Positions 17,617 through 26,918 are shown, counted from the stretch's first letter. The stretch: DNA of 64,000 nucleotides from Deinococcus cellulosilyticus NBRC 106333 = KACC 11606 (GCF_007990775.1 NZ_BJXB01000025.1:1-64000); one strand, 5' to 3'. Notes: a model not told the origin generated them from the letters alone. A program made the numbers and translations.

Positions 17617-18074
17617 CCACACTCCCCCAGGCCAGAAAACGCAAACGCAGTGTCACCGGTTATGTGGTTGCCCTCTTTGTCATTCTGGGCGTGGTGGCCT
17701 ATCTGGTGTTTGGCAGTGCTGGAAACAGCCTGGTGTACTTTGTGACCCCCGCCGAGTACCAGATGAAGGCCAGTGAGTACACCGGAAAAACCCTCAGGAT
17801 GGGGGGCCTGGTGGTCGAACCCGACTACAACCCGGACACCCTGGAACTGAAATTCACCATGCTGGATTCAGACGGGGTGACCCGCATTCCTGTGGAGTAC
17901 AGAGGGGCCCTCCCTGACCTCTTCAAGGCCAATCAGGGTGTGGTGGTGGAAGGGACCATGCAAAACGGCACCTTCATGGGCAAGACCCTGCTGGTCAAGC
18001 ACAGTGAAGAGTACCGTGCTCCCCACTCCGGAGACAGCACCAACTACAAGCAACTGATTGAGGAAGCTCAATGA
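17613..18074 (+). CDS. ccmE: Haem chaperone CcmE
   Basis: A 153-aa protein with an N-terminal anchor (GYVVALFVILGVVAYLVF) and a periplasmic OB-fold domain. The covalent haem-binding His is H130 in LLVKHSEEYRAP, with the conserved Tyr four residues later (Y134). It receives haem from CcmC and passes it to CcmF/CcmH. It overlaps both neighbours by 4 nt. Confidence 0.95.
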   Translation: MTTLPQARKRKRSVTGYVVALFVILGVVAYLVFGSAGNSLVYFVTPAEYQMKASEYTGKTLRMGGLVVEPDYNPDTLELKFTMLDSDGVTRIPVEYRGALPDLFKANQGVVVEGTMQNGTFMGKTLLVKHSEEYRAPHSGDSTNYKQLIEEAQ

Positions 18075-20047
18075 CCGAATTTCTGGGCCTGGGTTTCAGT
18101 GAACTGGGCGCATACGGAACCCTCTCTCTGCTGCTCGCCCTGGGCTTTGTGCTGTACGGTCTGACCATGAGTGTGCTGGGGGGGATCAAACACGACCCCA
18201 GATTCACCGAGAGTGGCAGGCGCAGTGCCTGGGCCGTGTTTCTGTTTGTCTCGGTGGCGCTCTTTGTGCTGGAATACGCCATCTTCAAAGATGACTTCAC
18301 GGTGCGGTATGTGTACCGCCATTCCATGAGCGTCTCCCCCACCTGGGTGAAATTCGTGACCCTGTGGGCCGCTCTGGAGGGAAGCATTCTGCTCTGGGCC
18401 TGGGTGCTTGCCCTGTACACCTTCCTGGTGTCGGTCAGTGTGCGCAAAGACGCCCTGCGCCCATGGGTGATGGCCAGCATGTTCTTTTCCCTCTTGTTCT
18501 TTGTGGGCATCAACCTGACGGTGGCAAGCCCTTTCACCCCCAACGTGAATGGAGCCACCGAAGGTCTGGGGCCCAACCCCCTCCTGCAGAACCACTGGAT
18601 GATGGCCATTCACCCGGTCTTGCTGTACCTGGGTTTTGTGGGCCTGAGCGTGCCTTTTGCCTATGCGGTTGCAGCCCTCATCACCCGCAAACTGGGTGAA
18701 TCCTGGATCACCCAGACCCGGACCTGGTTGCTGAGCGCCTGGATGTTCCTGTCTGCTGCCATTGTGGCAGGTGGATGGTGGTCCTACGAGATTCTGGGCT
18801 GGGGTGGTTACTGGGCCTGGGACCCTGTGGAAAATGCCTCTTTTGTGCCCTGGCTCCTTGCCACGGCTTTCCTCCACAGCATCCAGATTCAGGAGCGCCG
18901 CCGCATGCTGAAAACCTGGAACGTGTACCTGATCATCGGGGCCTACGCCACCACCGTGCTGGGCACCTTCCTGACCCGTTCTGGCGTGGTGGAGAGTGTG
19001 CACGCCTTCGGGAACGGCCCGATTGGCCCGGTGTTCTTTGGTTTCTTTGCCGTCCTGATGCTGATCGGGATTGTGCTGGCCTCGGTGCGTGCTCCCCTCA
19101 TCCGCGATGACCACACCATTGACCGCCCCATCTCCAGAGAAGGGGCTTTTCTGGCGGGCAACATCGTCTTTCTGAGTTTTGCCGTGATGGTGGTGCTCGG
19201 GACCCTGTTTCCTGTCCTGATGGAAGCCGTGCGCAATGTCAGAACCAGTGTTGGCCCTCCTTTCTTCAACCAGTTTGCGATTCCTCTGGGCCTGATCCTG
19301 CTGTTCCTGATGGGCGTGGGACCGCTTCTCCCCTGGCAACGCCAGAAGAACGAAAACCTCTGGAAAGCCATGCAGATCCCTGTGGGGGCAGGTGTGCTGG
19401 TTGGCATCGTGGCTTTTGTGTTCGGGGTCCGTGACCTTGCAGTGGCCCTGACTGTGGCCCTTTGTGCCTACAACGTGGCAGGGCTCCTGAAATTGACCCT
19501 TCGTGCAGCCCAGGACCGTGGAGGACCTGGGAAAATCGTGGAGCTCTTCCGCATTCACCCCAGACGTTATGGTGCATATGTGGCCCACATTGGCCTGGTG
19601 GTGATGGCCCTTGGCATCGCCTTTTCAGGAGCATACAAGACCGAATCCGAACTCACCCTGAAAGCCAACCAGCCCCAGCAGGTCATGGGCAAAACCGCTG
19701 TTCTGAAGGACATCCGCATTCAGGACTTCCCCGAAAAGCGCTCGGTGGAGGCCCATGTGGTGCTGGGCAAAGAAGACACCTACGCCAAACTCAACACCTA
19801 CGTGAACCAGCCACAGCAACCCGTAGCCATGCCCTTTGTAAAGTACCATCCCTTCTCTGACACCTACGTGACCCTGCTGGCCTACAAGCAGGAAGAAAAC
19901 TGGGCCACCGTACGGGTCATTCAGACCCCCCTGGTGTCCTGGATCTGGATCGGGACACTGGTGATGGTGCTGGGCAGTTTCATCAGCCTGCAATCTCCCA
20001 CTGTGAACGTGCAGACCCGCACCCGCCAGCAGGAGGTGACCGCATGA
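18071..20047 (+). CDS. ccmF: Cytochrome c haem lyase subunit CcmF
   Basis: A 658-aa polytopic protein with the WWD-domain motif GGYWAWDPVENASFVPWL and conserved His residues for haem b binding. It is the ligation core of System I with CcmH and CcmI. Length matches the family. Start and stop both overlap neighbours by 4 nt, placing it in the ccmCDEFGH transcription unit. Confidence 0.96.
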   Translation: MTEFLGLGFSELGAYGTLSLLLALGFVLYGLTMSVLGGIKHDPRFTESGRRSAWAVFLFVSVALFVLEYAIFKDDFTVRYVYRHSMSVSPTWVKFVTLWAALEGSILLWAWVLALYTFLVSVSVRKDALRPWVMASMFFSLLFFVGINLTVASPFTPNVNGATEGLGPNPLLQNHWMMAIHPVLLYLGFVGLSVPFAYAVAALITRKLGESWITQTRTWLLSAWMFLSAAIVAGGWWSYEILGWGGYWAWDPVENASFVPWLLATAFLHSIQIQERRRMLKTWNVYLIIGAYATTVLGTFLTRSGVVESVHAFGNGPIGPVFFGFFAVLMLIGIVLASVRAPLIRDDHTIDRPISREGAFLAGNIVFLSFAVMVVLGTLFPVLMEAVRNVRTSVGPPFFNQFAIPLGLILLFLMGVGPLLPWQRQKNENLWKAMQIPVGAGVLVGIVAFVFGVRDLAVALTVALCAYNVAGLLKLTLRAAQDRGGPGKIVELFRIHPRRYGAYVAHIGLVVMALGIAFSGAYKTESELTLKANQPQQVMGKTAVLKDIRIQDFPEKRSVEAHVVLGKEDTYAKLNTYVNQPQQPVAMPFVKYHPFSDTYVTLLAYKQEENWATVRVIQTPLVSWIWIGTLVMVLGSFISLQSPTVNVQTRTRQQEVTA

Positions 20048-20556
20048 AACGCTGGATTGGCCCCATCATTGTGGTGCTCGTTGTTGCCCTTCTCGGGTAC
20101 GGCCTCCTCAAGGAAGATGACACCCCCAGCAGTCCCATCGTGGACAGGCCTGCACCAGAATTCACCCTGAAGAGCCTTGAAGGGCAAGAATACCAGCTCA
20201 GCAAGTTGAAAGGCCGTCCCGTGGTGATCAACTTCTGGGCCTCCTGGTGCCTGCCCTGCCGGGTTGAAGCGCCTGTCTACCGCACCCTGACCCAGCAGGC
20301 TGGAGACCAGGTGGAGTTTCTGGGCATTGCCTTCAACGACGACCAGAAGAAAGCCCAGGCTTTTCAGGAAGAATTCGGCCTGAAGCTCCCCATCCTGTGG
20401 GACCCGGGCTCCAGGGTGGCCATCGATTACGGGGTTGCACAGATTCCCGTGACCCTGGTGCTTGATCAGAACGGCACCATCGTGTACCGCCACCTCGGTG
20501 AGGTGGATCTGGAAACCATGCAGGGTGTGCTGTCCAGACTCGGGGTGAAGCTGTGA
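20044..20556 (+). CDS. ccmG: Periplasmic thiol:disulfide oxidoreductase CcmG/DsbE
   Basis: A 170-aa membrane-anchored thioredoxin (anchor IGPIIVVLVVALLGYGLL) with active site WASWCLPCRVEAP and cis-Pro in YGVAQIPVTLVL. It reduces the CXXCH motif of apocytochromes before haem attachment, fed by CcdA. Confidence 0.95.
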   Translation: MKRWIGPIIVVLVVALLGYGLLKEDDTPSSPIVDRPAPEFTLKSLEGQEYQLSKLKGRPVVINFWASWCLPCRVEAPVYRTLTQQAGDQVEFLGIAFNDDQKKAQAFQEEFGLKLPILWDPGSRVAIDYGVAQIPVTLVLDQNGTIVYRHLGEVDLETMQGVLSRLGVKL

Positions 20557-21029
20557 GATCCTTTCTCGTGTGTGCAGTGCTGCTCTTTGGGAGTGCTGCA
20601 CTGGCCGAGGCTCCCACCCAGAACGCTGTGAATGTCACTGACACGGTGCAATTGACCCCTGAGCAGGAACAAGAGGCCAGAGCCATTGCCGGTCAGATCA
20701 AGTGCCCGGTGTGCAAAGGGGAATCCCTGCTGACCAGTTCCAACGACCTGTCCCGCCAGATCTACCTGGACATCAAAAGTCAGGTGAAAAACGGCGTTGG
20801 CGAAGCACAGATCCTGAATTACATGGTGTCCCGCTATGGTGAAACCATCCTGCTGAATCCTCCCAAAAAAGGCCTGAACTGGCTCTTGTGGATCGCTCCG
20901 GTGGCGGTGCTGCTGGGTGCAGGCTGGGCGCTGTCCGGATACCTGAAAAATGCCTCCAGACCTCCAGTGGTGTCCAGTGAAGATCTGGAACGGGTCAACC
21001 ATTACCTGCAGAAAGAGAAAGAGTCATGA
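20553..21029 (+). CDS. ccmH: Cytochrome c maturation protein CcmH
   Basis: A 158-aa exported protein with an N-terminal signal or anchor, the redox motif IKCPVCKGESL (family LRCxxC), the conserved helical segment SSNDLSRQIYLDIKSQVKNG, and a C-terminal membrane helix (WLLWIAPVAVLLGAGWALSGYL). It acts with CcmG and CcmF on apocytochrome c. It is coupled by a 4-nt overlap to the next gene. Confidence 0.95.
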   Translation: MRSFLVCAVLLFGSAALAEAPTQNAVNVTDTVQLTPEQEQEARAIAGQIKCPVCKGESLLTSSNDLSRQIYLDIKSQVKNGVGEAQILNYMVSRYGETILLNPPKKGLNWLLWIAPVAVLLGAGWALSGYLKNASRPPVVSSEDLERVNHYLQKEKES

Positions 21030-22066
21030 TTTACCTGATTCTGGCCCTGGCTGCCCTCATGCTGGCGGTGGTGCTGCTTCCCACCAGTCGCAAGGCCGTC
21101 ACCTCCACCGAAGACACCCAGCGCAGCGACCTGCTGGAAGAGCGGGACCTGCTGGTCAGCGAGTTGCGGGACCTCAGCACCCAGAGCCTGCCTGAGGCAG
21201 AGCGTGAGCGTGCAGAACTGACCTTCAAGGCCAGACTGGCCCGGGTACTCAGGGCACTGGATGAACTTCCTCCTGCTCCTTCTGGCGTGACCCTGAGTCG
21301 TCCGGCCCACCTCCCTGCCCTGCTGGTCACGCTGCTGTGCGCTTCTCTTTTGATCGGCGGTGGATTCACCTTCTTCCAGAGCTGGCGTTACATGGGTGTG
21401 GGAGATGCAGAGGCGAAACAACTGCAGAACGTCCTGAAGCTGCCTGAGCTGCAATCGAAAGCCAGCCGTTCCCAGAACCCCGAAGACATCCGTGCCTATG
21501 CCAGGGCAGCTTTCGATGCAGGAAAATTCCGGGAGTCTGCGCAGGCTTACGGAGACCTGATCAACCTGACCCGAGACACCAAAGATGCCGAAGCCCTCAG
21601 GCGTCTCGGGGTGTTCATGTCCACCAATGAGAAGTTCCGTGCCCAGGGGCTCGGTCTGGTGCAACTGTCGGTTCAGCTTGAGCCCAAAGAGCCCGAAGGA
21701 TACCTGCTGCTGGGTTACACCTACGTCAACAATGGAGCCCCTCAGGAAGCTCTGGACGCCTTTCTGAAGTTCCGTGACCTGCGCCCGATGAGCCTGGAGG
21801 CCGATGAGCAGATTGCCCAGCTGAGGTCAGCTCTGGGCCAGAACGCCTCTGGAGAAGAGCTTTTCGCCCAGAATTGCTCCAGCTGTCACGGCACCCAGGG
21901 TGAAGGCAAAACCGCTCCCAGCCTGCTCAGCAGTGCGGCCATTCGTGACGAAGCAGCCCTCAGGAACATCATTCAGAACGGTGTGGGCTCCATGCCTGCC
22001 TTCCCGGAATTGAAAGGGAAAACTCTGGATGCCCTCGTTCAGTACACCCAGAGCCTGCAGAAATGA
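21026..22066 (+). CDS. CcmI-like TPR protein fused to a C-terminal cytochrome c domain
   Basis: A 346-aa protein. It begins like CcmI: a helix (IYLILALAALMLAVVLLP), a cytoplasmic coiled coil (ERDLLVSELRDLSTQ) and a second helix (LPALLVTLLCASLLIGGGF). A periplasmic TPR segment follows at about 140-275. The last 70 residues are a small class I cytochrome c: ELFAQNCSSCHGTQGEG with haem motif C284-H288 and probable axial Met323 in VGSMPAFPEL. CcmI normally ends with TPRs that chaperone apocytochrome c. Here the chaperone carries its own haem domain, and the next gene is a Rieske protein. Fusion is visible; the role of the haem domain is inference. Confidence 0.88.
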   Translation: MIYLILALAALMLAVVLLPTSRKAVTSTEDTQRSDLLEERDLLVSELRDLSTQSLPEAERERAELTFKARLARVLRALDELPPAPSGVTLSRPAHLPALLVTLLCASLLIGGGFTFFQSWRYMGVGDAEAKQLQNVLKLPELQSKASRSQNPEDIRAYARAAFDAGKFRESAQAYGDLINLTRDTKDAEALRRLGVFMSTNEKFRAQGLGLVQLSVQLEPKEPEGYLLLGYTYVNNGAPQEALDAFLKFRDLRPMSLEADEQIAQLRSALGQNASGEELFAQNCSSCHGTQGEGKTAPSLLSSAAIRDEAALRNIIQNGVGSMPAFPELKGKTLDALVQYTQSLQK

Positions 22067-22623
22067 GTGAACCGAAAGTCACCCGACGCAAACTCCTGGA
22101 ATACTGGTGGGTGCTGCCCGTGGCCGGAACTTTCGGAGCCTTTGGAGGCATGTTCTGGTATGCCTCCAATGTGACCTTTGGGAAAAAGCAGCCTAAATCC
22201 CTCAACTTCAAGGCTGGAGAAGTCAAGTTCGTGGCCGATGCCTCTGACCTGAAAAATGCGTTTGACAGCCTGGAATTCACCTATGCAGGGGTGCCCTGTG
22301 TCCTGATGCAGCTTCCAGAAGCCACTGCTGCCAGTGTTTCGCTGGAGGACAGGCATTTTGCGGCGTACTCCCGGATCTGCACGCACCTGGGCTGTCCGGT
22401 ACAACCCCTCAGGGACCAGGAGGCCACTGCCCTGACCTTCAATTACCGCATCAAGCACCCGATGCTGGGCTGCCACTGCCATTACAGCATCTTCGACCCC
22501 CTTCAGGAAGGAAAAAGCGTGTTCGGCAAGGCCCTCCATCCCCTTCCCAGAGTGAAACTCAGTCTGAAGGAAGGTCGGATTTTTGCGTCCGGGCTGGAGC
22601 CCGCACCTGGCCAGGGCGGGTGA
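22063..22623 (+). CDS. Rieske [2Fe-2S] protein, membrane-anchored
   Basis: A 186-aa protein with an N-terminal anchor (WWVLPVAGTFGAFGGMFWY) and a Rieske cluster domain. The cluster ligands are in RICTHLGCPVQP and GCHCHYSIFD, and the order matches QcrA-type subunits of quinol:cytochrome c reductases. It overlaps the cytochrome c fusion gene by 4 nt. Together they may form part of a quinol-oxidising electron route, but no cytochrome b gene is nearby. The 3' end overlaps the convergent EamA gene by 65 nt. Confidence 0.92.
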   Translation: MSEPKVTRRKLLEYWWVLPVAGTFGAFGGMFWYASNVTFGKKQPKSLNFKAGEVKFVADASDLKNAFDSLEFTYAGVPCVLMQLPEATAASVSLEDRHFAAYSRICTHLGCPVQPLRDQEATALTFNYRIKHPMLGCHCHYSIFDPLQEGKSVFGKALHPLPRVKLSLKEGRIFASGLEPAPGQGG

Positions 22624-23452
22624 GCAGCACCACCGCCACCAGAATCAGCAGACAGGCCAGAATGCTTTGCAGGTTGATGGTCTCCCCTCCCAGAAAATGC
22701 CCCACGAACAGGGCCACAATTGGGTTCACATAGGCGTAACTCATTGCCAGGGGTGTGCTGACCGTTCGGACAAGGTACATGAATGCGTTGTAGGCAATGA
22801 TCGACCCGAAAATCACCAGATACCAGAATGCCACCCACGCCTGAGCCGGAACGTGGGTGATTTTTTCGCCAAGCACCAGTCCCACAAGAGCACTGGCGAT
22901 TCCACCAAAAAAGATCTGCAGGGCGGTGTTCATGACCCCATCTGGCATCCTGAGCTGTTTGCTCCAGACCGTGCCAAAAGACCAGCTCATGGGAGCCAGG
23001 ATCAGGGCAAACATGGCGATGGGGGCTGCCGCAAGTTCTTTCCCGGAGTTCAGCACCACGATGCCCACCACGCCAAGGATCAAACCCAGCCATTCTGTGC
23101 CTCTCGGCGCTTTGCCCCACAGGGCGCTCCACACTGCGGCCCAGACAGGGGAAACACCCACAGCAACTGCGGCAACCGCACTCGAGACGTCCTGCTCTGC
23201 GTAAAGGACCATGCCATGCCCCACCACCGTCAGCAGAATGCCCACCATCGCAGCATTGAGGGTCTGCCTCAGGTCCGGCCAGGGGGTTTTTCGCAGCTTC
23301 AGAAAAAGCAGCAGAATCAGCCCTGCAGTCATGTAACGGAAGCCCCCCTGCAGGAAGGGAGGAAAACCAGTGAGGGCCACCCGCATCCCAAAATAGGTGG
23401 ACCCCCAGATCAGATAGACCGCAACCAGAGACCACAGGACCGTTGGGGACAT
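22559..23452 (-). CDS. EamA/DMT-superfamily exporter (YedA-like)
   Basis: A 297-aa protein with about ten membrane helices in two EamA repeats. The first begins AVYLIWGSTYFGMRVAL; the second contains WSFGTVWSKQL and ends NPIVALFVGHFLGGE. The basic soluble tail (RPGQVRAPARTQKSDLPSD) is encoded within the 65-nt overlap with the Rieske gene. Family members export amino acids or metabolites; the substrate is unknown. The ATG lies 280 nt from bamA, which is divergent. Confidence 0.88.
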   Translation of the reverse strand: MSPTVLWSLVAVYLIWGSTYFGMRVALTGFPPFLQGGFRYMTAGLILLLFLKLRKTPWPDLRQTLNAAMVGILLTVVGHGMVLYAEQDVSSAVAAVAVGVSPVWAAVWSALWGKAPRGTEWLGLILGVVGIVVLNSGKELAAAPIAMFALILAPMSWSFGTVWSKQLRMPDGVMNTALQIFFGGIASALVGLVLGEKITHVPAQAWVAFWYLVIFGSIIAYNAFMYLVRTVSTPLAMSYAYVNPIVALFVGHFLGGETINLQSILACLLILVAVVLLTRPGQVRAPARTQKSDLPSD

Positions 23453-23511
23453 GATCTGCCAAGCCTAACCCGTGCATTGTGCACAGGGCAATAAGCGAAA
23501 GCAGTTAACGG

Positions 23512-23531
23512 GAAAGCTGACCGCTTTCAGG
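23512..23531. repeat. Short heptad-type repeat / hairpin between EamA and bamA
   Basis: GAAAGC-TGACC-GCTTTC (about 23514-23530) is a 6-bp hairpin that shares GCTGACCGCTTTC with the element at 4213-4247. The rest of this intergenic stretch (23453-23731) shows nothing I can assign beyond the bamA leader. Confidence 0.35.
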
Positions 23532-23731
23532 AAAGGCAGGCAGCTTAAGCCTTCTTTCTCATCAAGGGTTGCATGAACCAAACCTAAAGGCCCTCTCTTC
23601 AGGAGCCCTACAGCTGCCTGAGCAACAGGAAAACCTGTTTTTTGCCTTGCAGGATTTATCTGCTTTCTCACGTTTGTCAGGGAAACTGCAGCTTTCTTCT
23701 CAGACAGAACCGTAGCATGGGTCTCAGTACT

Positions 23732-26191
23732 ATGCGAAAAGTTCTTACAGTCACCATGTTGCTTGCATCACCCACCACCATTGCCCTCGCCCAGACCCAG
23801 GACACTTTACAGGCCATTCAGATCGTTGGTGTCACAGGAGCCCAGGAAGCCAGCATCAAGAGCCGCCTGCCCATCTATGTGGGCTCCAAAGTCACGGACG
23901 TCAAAGAAGAGACCATCCGGGCAGCCATTGCCCGTCTGGGGACCTTCACCGTGACCAGTGTCACCGTGCAGAACACCAACACGGGTCCTGTGCTGCGCAT
24001 TGAAGTCAGAGAGAACCCCAAAATTGCAGACATCGTGGTGACCGGCAGCACCCTGGTTGATCCTGCGGCCTTCACAAAAACCCTGCAGGAGCAGTACGGC
24101 ATTTCAAAAGGTGCACAGCTCAACACCTCCCAGCTTGAACTCGCCCGCGCACGTTTCCGGCAGGCGTTGCGTGACCTGGGCCTTCCTTTCCTGCCCGAAG
24201 TCACCACTGCTGTGCAGGAAGGTCCAGCAGGGGCCACCATCACCTTCAATGTGCAGGAAGCCGCTCCGGTCAGGCAGGTGGTTTTTCAGGGCCTCACCCG
24301 CCTGCCCCAGAACGAGGCACAGGCTGCTTTTGCTGACCTGCTGAAGCAGGGCACATTCAGTTCAGACGTGTACGAACAGAGCCTGCGCAACCTCTCCGAG
24401 GCCTACCAGAAAGCAGGGTATCTGGGAAGCGGTGCAGACCTGACCCGCGCCACCCTCAACAATGGCATCTTGAGCATCCCCGTGGTGGAACTGACCATCG
24501 GGAGCATTGACACCAGTCTGGTGACCCCTGCCCCCACCCTCAATGTCAAAGAAGGGGCTGTGTTCCGTCCCTCTGACTTCAATGCAGATCTGCAGCGCAT
24601 CAGTGAACAGCTGGGCAAAACCGTAACCTTGCAATACCAGCAGAGCCCCTCTGATCCAACCCGGGTGGATGTGCAACTGGTTATCACGGACATCCCAGCG
24701 GGCAAAATCCAGCAGGTGACCATTGAAGGGAACACCGCCATCCCTGATGAAACCCTGATCGCTGCCCTGAAGTCAAAAGTGGGACAGACCTTCAGCCTGC
24801 CCCAGGCCCAGGAGGACCTGCTTGCCCTGCAACGCGCTTACCGGGAAAAAGGGTTTGATGTGGTCATCCCCGAGAATGCCGTGGGCTTTGATGGCAAAGT
24901 GCTCACCTTCAAATTGACCGAGGTGACCATCGGTGGCTACGACATCAAGTGGGAGGGGGCGCAACGCACCAATGAGGACTTTGTGCGCTCCCAGCTTCCT
25001 GCGGTGGGCAGTGCGCTGAATGCTGACACTTTCAGGAAATACCTGGGGCGTCTGGTTCAGGGAGGGGTGGTCAAGGCGCTCAACGTTCAGCCGGTTCCCA
25101 CCGATGACCCCAGCAAAGTGCGTCTGGCCATCACCCTGCAGGATGTGCCCAGCCTGAACGTCAGCCCGGGTCTGACCTACGCCCCCGGAGAGGGATTTGC
25201 CGGAGACCTGCAGGTGACGGACACCAACCTGTTCGGCATCGGGCACCAGCTGAGTGCCAGCCTGAATTTCACCCCCAATGAGGCCAGACAGGTGCTCGGT
25301 GGATCGGTGTCTTACGGTCTGCCCTATCTGGGAACCCCTGAACAACCCATCAGCGGAAAGGTCACGGTGTCCAGCAACGTCACCCCCAATGTGGACATCA
25401 AAAACGGCACCGTTGCCATCGGACGCCAGTACACCGAGCGCAACAACCAGCTCACGGTGGAGGCTGCCACCCCCCTGAACGACAACGTATCGCTCAGTGG
25501 AGGTGTGCAGGGTGAAATCAAACAATATTTCCTGGAACCAGGGGCAGCAGACAGCCTGCCCGACAGCGATCCTGCAGTCACCCAGAACCTGCCTGGTCGG
25601 GGCTGGACCGTGCAGGCCTTCTCCAGTGTCAATGCCGATTACGCAGACAGTGCCAGCTTCCCGACCACGGGTTTCCGGGCTTCCGTGAATGCCAGCTATG
25701 GGTTTGGCTTCGAGAAAAGCAACCTCAACTGGGGCAAGGTGGCAGGCGGCCTGAGGGGCTACGTGGACCTGACCCCTGGGGCTCCCGTGAACCTCGTGCT
25801 TGCGGGTCGGGTGGATGCCGGGACCATCATCGGCACGGCCCCTGAATCTGCCCTGTTCCGGGTGGGGGGCAGCCAGTTCGATGACCGCTTCAGCCTGAAA
25901 GGTTTTGATGAGGCCAGTTTCACAGGCAAGAACTTCTTCACGGCAGGGGTGGAGGCCCGGGCAGATTTCGGCCTGAAGACCGATTTCCTGCAAGGGATGT
26001 ATGCTCTGGGCTTTGTGGATGCTGGAGATGCCTGGACCCAGAATGATTTCAACATGAATGTGGGCTACGGTCTGGGAATTCAGGCCAACCTGGGACCGGA
26101 AAGTTTTGTGATCCCTGTGCGCATGGATTACGCTTTCTCAAACCTGTATCCAAGAGGGAAATTCTCCATCAAGCTGGGCTTCCTGTTCTGA
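23732..26191 (+). CDS. bamA: Outer membrane protein assembly factor BamA (Omp85)
   Basis: About 819 aa with a Sec signal peptide (MRKVLTVTMLLASPTTIALA). Several POTRA repeats follow, for example GAQEASIKSRLPIYVGSKVTDVKEE and IEGNTAIPDETLIAAL. The C-terminal 16-strand barrel contains VGGSQFDDRFSLKGFD (the barrel VRGF-like substrate-lid motif) and a terminal aromatic residue (FSIKLGFLF) typical of outer-membrane barrels. It inserts beta-barrel proteins. ATG 23732 is preferred; ATG 23717 is also in frame. Deinococci have an outer envelope layer despite staining Gram-positive, so the gene is expected. Confidence 0.93.
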   Translation: MRKVLTVTMLLASPTTIALAQTQDTLQAIQIVGVTGAQEASIKSRLPIYVGSKVTDVKEETIRAAIARLGTFTVTSVTVQNTNTGPVLRIEVRENPKIADIVVTGSTLVDPAAFTKTLQEQYGISKGAQLNTSQLELARARFRQALRDLGLPFLPEVTTAVQEGPAGATITFNVQEAAPVRQVVFQGLTRLPQNEAQAAFADLLKQGTFSSDVYEQSLRNLSEAYQKAGYLGSGADLTRATLNNGILSIPVVELTIGSIDTSLVTPAPTLNVKEGAVFRPSDFNADLQRISEQLGKTVTLQYQQSPSDPTRVDVQLVITDIPAGKIQQVTIEGNTAIPDETLIAALKSKVGQTFSLPQAQEDLLALQRAYREKGFDVVIPENAVGFDGKVLTFKLTEVTIGGYDIKWEGAQRTNEDFVRSQLPAVGSALNADTFRKYLGRLVQGGVVKALNVQPVPTDDPSKVRLAITLQDVPSLNVSPGLTYAPGEGFAGDLQVTDTNLFGIGHQLSASLNFTPNEARQVLGGSVSYGLPYLGTPEQPISGKVTVSSNVTPNVDIKNGTVAIGRQYTERNNQLTVEAATPLNDNVSLSGGVQGEIKQYFLEPGAADSLPDSDPAVTQNLPGRGWTVQAFSSVNADYADSASFPTTGFRASVNASYGFGFEKSNLNWGKVAGGLRGYVDLTPGAPVNLVLAGRVDAGTIIGTAPESALFRVGGSQFDDRFSLKGFDEASFTGKNFFTAGVEARADFGLKTDFLQGMYALGFVDAGDAWTQNDFNMNVGYGLGIQANLGPESFVIPVRMDYAFSNLYPRGKFSIKLGFLF

Positions 26192-26236
26192 TCTTTTCAA
26201 ATTCAACTGCAGCCCATGACAGACCACCAAAAATTT

Positions 26237-26259
26237 GCCCCCGATGATGCATCGGGGGC
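26237..26259. terminator. Hairpin after bamA
   Basis: A 10-bp perfect stem GCCCCCGATG / CATCGGGGGC, loop ATG. There is no T run on the + side, but AAAAATTT to the left gives one on the minus strand. It probably marks the bamA 3' end. Confidence 0.5.
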
Positions 26260-26433
26260 CACACTCCATTGGTCGGTTCAACTGTAGCAGTTTTTCTGTC
26301 ACAGGAATCTGATTTCGTCACATCGGCCTTCGATGGCGTTGAATCGGGAAAGCTTGCATCTTGAGGACATGGCATCAGGATGCGCCAGTCCCCTCTGTGA
26401 AGATTGGGGCAAACCGGGAACAGGCGGAATCGG

Positions 26434-26439
26434 TATAAT
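26434..26439 (+). promoter_or_regulatory. -10 box of a leaderless Nudix gene
   Basis: A perfect TATAAT five nt before the ATG at 26445. No Shine-Dalgarno can fit. Confidence 0.6.
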
Positions 26440-26444
26440 AGGCC

Positions 26445-26918
26445 ATGCCTCTTTCCCGGGTCATCCCACTCAAACGCGCTGCACACGTCTATCTGGTGCA
26501 GGATGGACACCTGCTTCTGGTCACCGAACGCATGGACGATGGGTCCATCTTCTGGGGGCTTCCCGGCGGAAAGGCCAGAGATGGTGAATCCCTGGCCGAT
26601 GCTGCCGTGCGGCAGGTCAAAGAAGAAACCGGCCTGGAAATGTTCGACCTGGAGTTCATTTCGCTTCTGGAAGGCGAGATGCTCTCCATGACCAAACACG
26701 CCCATTACGCCAACTTTGCGCGTTTCACCGGAAAATTCCGTGGTGAATTGCAACCCAATGATCCAGAAGTGCTGTCTGCAGAATGGATTCCGTTCGATCA
26801 GGTGATGCAACTGGTTCGTTTTGGACCCCCACCGGAATTCGAGGAGCGCAACCCCCTGATCTGGGTGCCCACCCAGGACTTTCTGGCCGGGAATCCCAAG
26901 GCGTATTACCCGATTTGA
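26445..26918 (+). CDS. Nudix hydrolase
   Basis: A 157-aa Nudix protein. The Nudix box is complete, beginning GGKARDGES and ending RQVKEETGLE, with the REUxEExGU-type metal-binding glutamates present as RQVKEETG. The sequence before it, HVYLVQDGHLLLVTERMDDG, is the usual first beta-hairpin. Substrate (nucleoside diphosphate-X) is not predictable. Translation is probably leaderless from the TATAAT at 26434. Confidence 0.9.
   Translation: MPLSRVIPLKRAAHVYLVQDGHLLLVTERMDDGSIFWGLPGGKARDGESLADAAVRQVKEETGLEMFDLEFISLLEGEMLSMTKHAHYANFARFTGKFRGELQPNDPEVLSAEWIPFDQVMQLVRFGPPPEFEERNPLIWVPTQDFLAGNPKAYYPI

Noticed and set aside
18068..19588. 506-codon open frame antisense to ccmF
   Set aside because: Same composition artefact; no ribosome-binding site and no domain, whereas ccmF is complete.
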